NCBI GenBank assembly: GCA_018713405.1
Contig: DVOR01000038.1
Location: forward strand, 1-5,037
DNA: 5,037 bases
Origin: Candidatus Spyradenecus faecavium
GTDB lineage: Bacteria > Verrucomicrobiota > Kiritimatiellia > RFP12 > DVOR01
Direction: 5' to 3'
Shown piece after piece: positions 1 to 5,037 of this stretch; the first letter of the stretch is position 1; each line of letters starts with the position of its first letter. The notes below the pieces were generated by a model. The model was not told the origin of the DNA. It did no database searches and saw nothing but the letters and a program-made list of their open reading frames with translations. A program made the position numbers and the translations under genes.

Positions 1-2951
1 AAGGCGTGGCGCTCCTCCAGCTGTTTGTACTCGTCGATGGCCAGGAGGTTGACCGGGCCGATGCGCTCGAGGGCGGCGCGGAGCTCGCCCAGGCGGGCCT
101 CGAGCGCGGCGTCCTCGGGGGCCTCGCCCTCGGGCCACGCGGCGCAGGGCTCGTCCTTGAGCGTGCCGGGCTGGACGCCGTAGTCGCGCTGCAGGCGTTC
201 CATGAGGGCCTGGTGGCGGGTGCGGCCCTCGGCCATCGCGACCTCGGCCTGGGTCTTCGCCTCCTGGGCCTCCTGCAACGTGCGGCGGGCGCCGGCGCTG
301 GCGGCCTCGAGGCGCTCGCGCAGGGCGTTGAGCTCCAGGCGGTCGGCGCGGGCCTGCTCGATCTTGGCCTGCAGGGCCAGGGTTTCCTGCTCCATGCCGT
401 CGAGGGAGGCGACGATGCGGGCGTTGTCGCCCTCCAGCTTCTCGATGTTGGCCTGGCAGGAGGCGCCGGAGGCCTCGCGCTGGGCGATGGTCTCGCGCAG
501 TTCCTTGAGCCGGGCCTCGCGGTCGCGCCGCTGGGCCAGGGCGTGCTCGCGCCGCTGGACGAACCCCGCCATGCGGAAGCGGGCCTCGCTCAGGCGCGTG
601 CTGGCGGCGTCGACCTCGCCCTCGAGCGCGGGCATGCGCGCCGTGGCCGCGCCGGCGGCCTCGGTCAGCCGCTCGCGCTCCTCGGCCAGGCCGGCGAGCC
701 CCTGGCGGGCTTCCTCGCACCCGGCGTCCTCGCGGCCCAGGTCGGCCTCGGCCTCGGCCAACCGCGCGGCGAGCTCGGCGCGGCGCGCCTCGGCGGCGTC
801 GGCGTCGCGCGCGGCGGCGGTCAGGACGCCCTCGGCCTGGTTGGCGGCGCGCTGGGCCTTCTCGAGCGTCCGTTGGGTCTCGCGCAGCCGCGTCCCCAGC
901 GCGTCCATGCGGGCCTGCGCCTCGGCGATGGCGTGCTCCTCGGCCTGTTCCTCACGCAGGAGGGCCTCGGCCTGGGCGTCCAGCTCTTCGCACGCCAAGC
1001 GACGCGCCAGGGGGTCGGCGCCGTCGCCCACGGCCCGCAGGCCGCCGCCTTCCTTATAATAGAGCGTGCCGTCCGGCGAGACGCACGCGCCCGTCGCGGC
1101 GTCCCCCACCGTCCACCCGCCCAACAGCCGCGCCACCAACCCCTCGAAGCCGGGCTTGGCCGGGACCTGCGCGGCGAGCGACCCCGCGGGCGCGGCGCCC
1201 TCCTGCGCCACGAGCACCTGCAGGGATTCCTCGGGCCACCGCTCGGCCGCGACGTCGAGGGCGCGGCGGGCGGCCTCGGGCGTGCGCATCACCCAGGCGT
1301 GCGCCCACGGCGCCAGGACGGCCTCGACGGCGCGGCGCAGCCCGGGCGGCGGGTCTACGGCCTCGGCGAGCGGCCCGAGCAGGTCGCCCGGCGCCAAGCC
1401 GAAGGGGTTTGCGGGGTCCATCAGGCGGCGCCCGGCGTCGGGACGCTCCCCGGGGGCGGGGCGGGAGAGCAGGTCGCGCCGGGCCTCGATGGCGGCGCGT
1501 TCCTGTCGGCGCTTGGCCTGCCGCGCCTGGGCCTGGGCGACGTCGTCCGCCGCGAAGGAACGGTCCTCGTCGAGGGCGATGACGTCCTCGCGAGCCTCGT
1601 CGGCCGTCTGGCGGTTGGCCTCGGCCTCGGCCTGGGCGGCGTCGCGGGCAGCCGTGCGTTCGTCGCGGAGGCGTTCGGCCTCGGCGGCCTCGGCGGCGAG
1701 TCGCTCGCGCTTGAGGAGGCGGGCCTCGCGGCCGGCGTCGGCCTTGGCGAGGGCCTGTTGCCAGGCCAGCTGGCGGCGGTCGCAGTCGGCCAAGGCGTCG
1801 CGAGCCTCCTGGAGTTCGGCGCGGGCGGCGTCGAGCGCGGCCTTGCGTGCGTCGAAGGCGTCCTGCGCGTCGTCAAGCAGGTTCTGGAGGGTCTCGCGCT
1901 CGTCCTCGAAGTCCTCGGGGTCGGGCTCCTGGCCCTGCTCGCGCTCGCCCTCCTCGAGCCGTCGGCGGGCGGCCTCGAGCTCGTGCGCCTGGCCTTCGGC
2001 CCACGCGCGGTACTCGGCGATGCGCGCGAGGTTGGTCTGGATGATTTCCTGTGCGCGGCTGTGGCGCGCGGCGGAGGCGGCGGCCTCCTCGGAGAGCTTG
2101 GCGATGGCGTCCTCGCCGGCCTGGATGCGGGCGTTGGCCGAGGCGATGGCGCGTTCGCCGGCCTCTGCCTCGGCCTGGATGGACAGAATCTTGTTGGCGG
2201 CCTCGGCCAAGCGCAGGCCCTGCGCGGCGATGGCCTCCTCGAGCGCGGCGGCCTGGCGCTTGGCCAGGGCCAGGTCCAGCCCGCGCAGCTCCGTGCGCAG
2301 GGCGCGGGCCTGTTCGGCCTTCTCGGCCTGACGCTGCAGCTGGTTGGCCTGGCGGCGCAGCTCGCGCAGGATGTCGGAGAGGCGCGTCAGATTCTCCTCG
2401 GTCTGCTCGATCTTGCGCAACGCCTCGCGGCGGTCGGCGCGGAACTTCGTGACGCCGGCGGCCTCCTCGAAGACCGCGCGGCGGTCCTCGGGGCGCGACG
2501 AGAGGATGGCGTCGATCTGCCCTTGGGCCAGCACGGAATAGCTGGTGGTGCCCACGCCCGTGCCCATGAAGAGGCGCTGGATGTCCTTCAGGCGGCACGG
2601 CGTCTTGTTCAGGAAGTAGGCGTTCGCGCCGTCGCGGTACGCCCGCCGCGCGATGGAGACCTCGTCGTATTCCGTCCCGAGGGCCTGCTCGCAGTCGGCG
2701 AAGACCAGCGTCACCTCGGCCATGCCCAGCGGCTTGCGCGCGTCGGTGCCGTTGAAGATCACGTCCTGCATCTTGGCGCACCGCAACGCGCTGGGCCGCT
2801 GTTCGCCCAGCACCCACCGGATCGCGTCCGACACGTTGCTCTTGCCGCACCCGTTCGGCCCGACGATGGCGATCATGCCCGGCTCGAACGTGAGCCGCGT
2901 CCTGTCCGCGAAGCTTTTGAAGCCTTGTATTTCCAGCGCCTTTAGATACAT
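1..2951 (-). CDS. smc: Chromosome segregation protein SMC (C-terminus beyond window)
   Basis: Structural-maintenance-of-chromosomes ATPase, the core of the bacterial condensin complex. Family knowledge: it dimerises through its hinge, binds ScpA and ScpB, and uses ATP to organise and segregate the chromosome. The start is secure because MYLKALEIQGFKSFAD is the classic SMC N-terminus. Seen in the 983 codons present: Walker A GPNGCGKSN at residues 31-39; RWVLGEQ at 45-51; Q-loop region LAQGQID at 141-147; FEEAAGVTKFR at 161-171; a first coiled-coil arm rich in Glu, Ala, Arg and Gln at about 172-510; a hinge at about 518-640 beginning GDLLGPLAEAVD near 522; a second arm at about 650-960; and GPVNLLAIDEYKQLEER at 965-981, which marks the approach to the C-terminal head. 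The ABC signature and Walker B lie outside the window, so roughly 180-200 residues are missing compared with the usual 1150-1200. No internal stop or frameshift was seen. It is divergent from the glycosidase gene, with 90 bases between starts. Confidence 0.97.
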   Translation of the reverse strand, partial: MYLKALEIQGFKSFADRTRLTFEPGMIAIVGPNGCGKSNVSDAIRWVLGEQRPSALRCAKMQDVIFNGTDARKPLGMAEVTLVFADCEQALGTEYDEVSIARRAYRDGANAYFLNKTPCRLKDIQRLFMGTGVGTTSYSVLAQGQIDAILSSRPEDRRAVFEEAAGVTKFRADRREALRKIEQTEENLTRLSDILRELRRQANQLQRQAEKAEQARALRTELRGLDLALAKRQAAALEEAIAAQGLRLAEAANKILSIQAEAEAGERAIASANARIQAGEDAIAKLSEEAAASAARHSRAQEIIQTNLARIAEYRAWAEGQAHELEAARRRLEEGEREQGQEPDPEDFEDERETLQNLLDDAQDAFDARKAALDAARAELQEARDALADCDRRQLAWQQALAKADAGREARLLKRERLAAEAAEAERLRDERTAARDAAQAEAEANRQTADEAREDVIALDEDRSFAADDVAQAQARQAKRRQERAAIEARRDLLSRPAPGERPDAGRRLMDPANPFGLAPGDLLGPLAEAVDPPPGLRRAVEAVLAPWAHAWVMRTPEAARRALDVAAERWPEESLQVLVAQEGAAPAGSLAAQVPAKPGFEGLVARLLGGWTVGDAATGACVSPDGTLYYKEGGGLRAVGDGADPLARRLACEELDAQAEALLREEQAEEHAIAEAQARMDALGTRLRETQRTLEKAQRAANQAEGVLTAAARDADAAEARRAELAARLAEAEADLGREDAGCEEARQGLAGLAEERERLTEAAGAATARMPALEGEVDAASTRLSEARFRMAGFVQRREHALAQRRDREARLKELRETIAQREASGASCQANIEKLEGDNARIVASLDGMEQETLALQAKIEQARADRLELNALRERLEAASAGARRTLQEAQEAKTQAEVAMAEGRTRHQALMERLQRDYGVQPGTLKDEPCAAWPEGEAPEDAALEARLGELRAALERIGPVNLLAIDEYKQLEERHA

Positions 2952-2958
2952 CCCCGTT

Positions 2959-2988
2959 ATTCTACCAAACTCCCCGACGCACTGTCCT
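2959..2988 (-). promoter_or_regulatory. Candidate sigma70-type promoter for smc
   Basis: Read on the minus strand, AGGACA at 2983-2988 (4 of 6 matches to TTGACA) is followed after 18 bases by TAGAAT at 2959-2964 (5 of 6 matches to TATAAT). Only 7 bases separate the -10 hexamer from the smc ATG, so transcription would begin about at the start codon. No Shine-Dalgarno sequence is suitably placed: a GGGG run directly abuts the ATG and is too close. An A7 tract (minus strand, 2998-3004) lies 9 bases beyond the -35 and could act as an UP-like element. This is a consensus match only. Confidence 0.45.
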
Positions 2989-3005
2989 TTCCGGCCATTT
3001 TTTTG

Positions 3006-3035
3006 TTGCGGGGTGGGGGCGGGATGTGCGATACT
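3006..3035 (+). promoter_or_regulatory. Candidate promoter for the glycoside hydrolase gene
   Basis: TTGCGG at 3006-3011 (the TTG matches the -35 consensus) and GATACT at 3030-3035 (4 of 6 matches to TATAAT) are 18 bases apart. A TG one base before the hexamer, at 3027-3028, gives an extended -10. The hexamer ends 6 bases before the ATG at 3042, implying a leaderless or nearly leaderless message. The spacer is unusually G-rich (G4, G5 and G3 runs at 3010-3023). A T7 run at 2998-3004 sits just upstream of the -35 and is shared with the opposing promoter. The match is weaker than the one in front of smc. Confidence 0.35.
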
Positions 3036-3041
3036 GGTGCC

Positions 3042-4763
3042 ATGAAACTGCCCTTCTCTCTCCTGTCGCTGTTCGCCGCCGGCGCCTTGCTGGCCGATCC
3101 TCCCCGCCATCCCGTCTACGAGCCCGACGGCAAGGACCCGCAGGGCCGCCCCGCCGCGACGCTCGAGGCCGGGACCAAGCCGCATCTGACGCCCGTCTCC
3201 ATGCGCCAACGGTTTGGGCGCGACGCGTTGAGCAGGGTCCCCATACCCAAGCGCTTCACCCTCGGGTTCCGCGGCTGGCGCGGCGAGCGTGTCTCGGAAC
3301 AGGTGTTGATTGAGTGCCTGGCTGGGTTCGAGGAGGTGCGTCTGGACCCGTGTGTGTTGCGCACCGCTGACGGCCGGGAGATTCCCGTGCGCCTGGACCT
3401 GGTGCGCTACACGGTCGGCGCGGGGGTGCTCTTCGCCGACATCCTCGACGGCGATGCGCAGCCGAGCCTCAAGGGCGTGGTGCGTCCCCTGGTGCTGACG
3501 GTGGACATCCCGGCGGACGTCGCGCCGGGCGAGGCCACGGGCACGCTCTCCCTCCGCGTCAACGGCACGCCCCTCTCCGCGCCCGTCGCCCTGACGATCG
3601 ACCCCGAGACCCTGCCGCCGCCGCGCGAGTGGAAGTGCCACCTGGACATCTGGCAGCACCCCGACGCCGTCGCGCGTTGGCACGATGTGCCGATGTGGTC
3701 GGACGCCCACTTCGCCTTGATGCGCCCCTACATGGAGCGTTTGGCCGACGCGGGGCAGAAGACCATCACCGCCACGCTCATCGACGAGGCGTGGGACCGC
3801 CAGACCTACGACGCCTTCGGCCCGATGGTCCGCGTCACCAAGCGCAAGGACGGCTCGTGGGCCTACGACTTCTCCGTCTTCGACCGCTGGGTCGCCTTCA
3901 TGAGCGAGGAGATCGGCCTGCGCGACGCGACGGTGAGTTGCTACGGCCTCCTCCCCTGGTCGCTGACCTTCGCCTATCACGACGAGGCGCAGGGGCGGAC
4001 GGTCGCGCCCAAGCTCACCCCCGGCACGCCGGACTACGAGGCCTTCTGGGGACCGTACCTCGAGGCGCTCGTCGCCCACGTGCGCGGGAAGGGCTGGGAG
4101 GATCGCGTCCGCCTGGCGATGGATGAGCGCCCCGACGCGCTCTTCCGCCCCGCGTTGGAGGTGGTGCGCCGCCACGCGCCCTCGCTGAAGATCGTGGCGG
4201 CCTGCAACGCGCCCAGCGCCATCACCACCGACTTCGACGACTGCTCCTACGGCCTGAACATCTGCGAGCGCCTCGTGCCCCTTGCCAAGGAACGCCACGC
4301 CCAGGGCAAGTTCACCACCTTCTACGTCTGCTGCGCCCAGCCCCGCCCCAACACCTTCGCGCACTCCGCCCTCGCCGAGGCCGAGTGGCTCCTGCCCGCC
4401 GCCGCGCACTACGGGCTGGACGGCTTCCTGCGCTGGGCCTACCAGTCGTGGACCGAGGACCCCTTCGTCAGCCAGGACTACCGCCCCGCCAACTGGCCCG
4501 CCGCGGACACGTCGCTGGTCTATCCCGGCAATCGGTCGAGTCTGCGCTGGGAGGCCCTGCGCAACGGCGTCGAGACCTTCGAGAAGATCCGTCTGCTCCG
4601 CGAGAAGGCCGCCCGCCTGGGCCGCCCCGAGGCCCTGGAGCCCCTCGAGGCCGCCCTCGGCGCCTTCACCGTCGCCCGCGGCATGGGCCCCGACTGCCCC
4701 TACGAAGCCGACCTCATCACCCTCGACGAAGCCCTCCTCCAAGCCGCCGAGGCCCTCCGCTGA
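3042..4763 (+). CDS. Secreted GH123-family-like glycoside hydrolase (DUF4091 type)
   Basis: A 573-residue predicted extracytoplasmic glycosidase. The ATG at 3042 is preferred over the in-frame ATG at 3003 because it begins a clear Sec signal peptide: Lys2, a hydrophobic core at about 5-17, and likely cleavage after Ala18 (ALLA/DPP). There is no lipobox cysteine. Residues about 60-190 form the beta-sandwich typical of the family, with GWRGERVSEQVL around 78-89 and PGEATGTLSL from 162. After a proline-rich linker (about 187-200) comes the catalytic barrel: HLDIWQHP around 201-207, AMDER with Asp361-Glu362, GFLRWAYQSW ending at Trp470, and DTSLVYPGN at 489-497. The C-terminus is helical. Family knowledge: characterised GH123 enzymes are beta-N-acetylgalactosaminidases using substrate-assisted catalysis with adjacent Asp (oxazoline stabiliser) and Glu (acid/base) residues, which Asp361-Glu362 would match. 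The exact substrate is inferred; many DUF4091 proteins are uncharacterised. It has no same-strand neighbour or transporter in the window, and no good Shine-Dalgarno sequence precedes the start. Confidence 0.9.
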   Translation: MKLPFSLLSLFAAGALLADPPRHPVYEPDGKDPQGRPAATLEAGTKPHLTPVSMRQRFGRDALSRVPIPKRFTLGFRGWRGERVSEQVLIECLAGFEEVRLDPCVLRTADGREIPVRLDLVRYTVGAGVLFADILDGDAQPSLKGVVRPLVLTVDIPADVAPGEATGTLSLRVNGTPLSAPVALTIDPETLPPPREWKCHLDIWQHPDAVARWHDVPMWSDAHFALMRPYMERLADAGQKTITATLIDEAWDRQTYDAFGPMVRVTKRKDGSWAYDFSVFDRWVAFMSEEIGLRDATVSCYGLLPWSLTFAYHDEAQGRTVAPKLTPGTPDYEAFWGPYLEALVAHVRGKGWEDRVRLAMDERPDALFRPALEVVRRHAPSLKIVAACNAPSAITTDFDDCSYGLNICERLVPLAKERHAQGKFTTFYVCCAQPRPNTFAHSALAEAEWLLPAAAHYGLDGFLRWAYQSWTEDPFVSQDYRPANWPAADTSLVYPGNRSSLRWEALRNGVETFEKIRLLREKAARLGRPEALEPLEAALGAFTVARGMGPDCPYEADLITLDEALLQAAEALR

Positions 4764-4770
4764 CCGGTCA
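4761..4770. repeat. 10-base perfect palindrome overlapping the stop codon
   Basis: TGACCGGTCA is its own reverse complement and includes the TGA stop of the glycosidase gene. It has no loop, so it is a poor RNA hairpin; it could be a protein-binding site or chance. Confidence 0.35.
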
Positions 4771-4823
4771 ATGGTGTCCGGGGGAATGGGGGGGGAACAC
4801 AGCGCGACACGGCGCAGGGAAAC

Positions 4824-4885
4824 CGCAGATTTCGCAGATTGGGAGCAGATTAAGGGCGTGCTACCGCAAGCAGGACTGCCAGATT
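4824..4885 (+). repeat. Cluster of CAGATT motifs
   Basis: CAGATT occurs at 4826-4831, 4835-4840, 4846-4851 and 4880-4885. The first two are embedded in identical CGCAGATT octamers starting 9 bases apart, and the third starts 11 bases after the second. The second and fourth copies are both followed by GGG. The close spacing resembles a degenerate short tandem repeat or a set of binding sites on one helical face; the sequence does not decide between them. Confidence 0.6.
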
Positions 4886-4917
4886 GGGAAACAAATTTGG
4901 GGCGCGCAGGCGCACAC

Positions 4918-4946
4918 CCTCCTGAATCTCGTCTTCCTCCTGAATC
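4918..4946 (+). repeat. 11-base direct repeat, 18-base period
   Basis: CCTCCTGAATC is present at 4918-4928 and again, unchanged, at 4936-4946, separated by TCGTCTT. There is no sign of coding in this stretch. Function unknown. Confidence 0.6.
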
Positions 4947-4974
4947 CCCTGCGCCGCTTGGTGCGTCCCAGTCA

Positions 4975-4995
4975 GGCACGTCCGCAGGACGTGCC
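4975..4995. repeat. Perfect hairpin, 9-base-pair stem and 3-base loop
   Basis: GGCACGTCC (4975-4983), loop GCA, GGACGTGCC (4987-4995). The stem is perfect and GC-rich. It is followed by GGGG rather than a T run, so it does not look like an ordinary intrinsic terminator on the plus strand. On the minus strand it is followed by TGACTGGG, again with no T run. It may be one module of an interspersed palindromic repeat together with the next hairpin. Confidence 0.75.
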
Positions 4996-5001
4996 GGGGG
5001 T

Positions 5002-5022
5002 GCAGGGCGAACTTCGCCCTGC
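5002..5022. repeat. Perfect inverted repeat, 10-base arms around one base
   Basis: GCAGGGCGAA (5002-5011), centre C, TTCGCCCTGC (5013-5022). As RNA it would form a stem of about 8 pairs with a small loop. Like the hairpin before it, it ends in TGCC and runs into GGGG: TGCCGGGG occurs at 4992-4999 and again at 5020-5027, exactly 28 bases apart. The sequence after it (CTGCC at 5019-5023 against GGCAG at 5033-5037) could form a competing stem that ends at the window edge. Confidence 0.75.
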
Positions 5023-5037
5023 CGGGGCGTGGGGCAG

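Larger units (their letters stand above)
4764..5037. other. Gene-free, repeat-rich intergenic tail
   Basis: No open frame with a credible start or coding character was found in these 274 bases. The first part (to about 4900) is visibly richer in A and T than the flanking genes. It holds G5 and G8 runs (4780-4784, 4788-4795), a cluster of CAGATT motifs, an 11-base direct repeat, and two strong hairpins at the right edge. No conventional terminator (a GC-rich stem followed by a T run) follows the glycosidase gene. The end of the gene-free stretch lies beyond the window. Confidence 0.7.

Noticed and set aside
241..2190. Recurring CTCGGCCTGG-like strings that look like dispersed DNA repeats.
   Set aside because: They encode the Gln-Ala-Glu-Ala-type segments of the SMC coiled-coil arms with a narrow codon choice; protein composition explains them.
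202..2541. Several other long Arg/Ala/Ser/Pro-rich open frames on both strands within smc.
   Set aside because: Out-of-frame readings of a GC-rich coiled-coil gene; no domain, start signal or plausible composition.
6..2945. A 979-residue open frame on the plus strand opposite smc.
   Set aside because: It is in exact codon register with smc, so a stop would need a TTA, CTA or TCA codon in smc. GC-rich codon use avoids these; the third smc codon (CTA) is what supplies the plus-strand stop. The translated product is low-complexity Gly/Leu/Ala with no recognisable domain, while the minus strand encodes a clear SMC.
3003..3041. Upstream in-frame start giving 13 extra residues on the glycosidase.
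   Set aside because: It would place MLRGGGGMCDTGA before a normal signal peptide, bury the lysine that precedes the hydrophobic core, and start inside the candidate promoter.
3026..4228. Alternative open frames on both strands across the glycosidase gene.
   Set aside because: Shadows in other frames, Arg/Pro-rich, with no recognisable domain, while the 3042-4763 frame shows continuous family similarity.
4975..5022. A two-spacer CRISPR array.
   Set aside because: The units are two different palindromes only 6 bases apart, with no repeated 25-40-base unit and no spacers.
4975..5022. Standard intrinsic terminator for the glycosidase gene.
   Set aside because: It lies over 200 bases after the stop and neither stem is followed by a T run on either strand.

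Overview
The window is very GC-rich bacterial chromosomal DNA, with nearly all third codon positions G or C. It holds two divergently transcribed protein genes and a 274-base gene-free tail. No RNA gene, CRISPR array, insertion sequence or phage gene is visible. A secreted GH123/DUF4091-type glycosidase, an SMC of this style (MYLKALEIQGFKSFAD start, GPVNLLAIDEYKQLEER near the C-terminal arm) and the high GC would fit a PVC-superphylum bacterium, such as a Kiritimatiellota or Lentisphaerota relative. That placement is inference from gene style and is not proven by anything here.

Layout. Bases 1-2951, minus strand: a chromosome-segregation SMC ATPase, smc, complete at its N-terminus and cut by the left window edge after 983 codons. 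The N-terminal ATPase half, first coiled-coil arm, hinge and second arm are present; the C-terminal ATPase half lies outside. Bases 2952-3041: a 90-base divergent intergenic region with two back-to-back candidate promoters around a T7/A7 tract. Both candidate -10 boxes end only 6-7 bases before the start codons, suggesting leaderless or nearly leaderless transcripts. Bases 3042-4763, plus strand: a 573-residue secreted GH123-family-like glycoside hydrolase with a signal peptide, an N-terminal beta-sandwich and a catalytic barrel carrying the Asp-Glu pair. Bases 4764-5037: non-coding sequence made of several small repeat types, ending in two strong adjacent hairpins at the right edge.

The two genes have no evident functional link. 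One maintains chromosome structure in the cytoplasm; the other probably breaks down amino-sugar glycans outside the cytoplasm. They share only the divergent promoter region. The long open frames antisense to smc are artefacts of GC-rich codon use. I see no convincing new multi-gene system. The least explained parts are the promoter/start arrangement and the repeat-rich tail.
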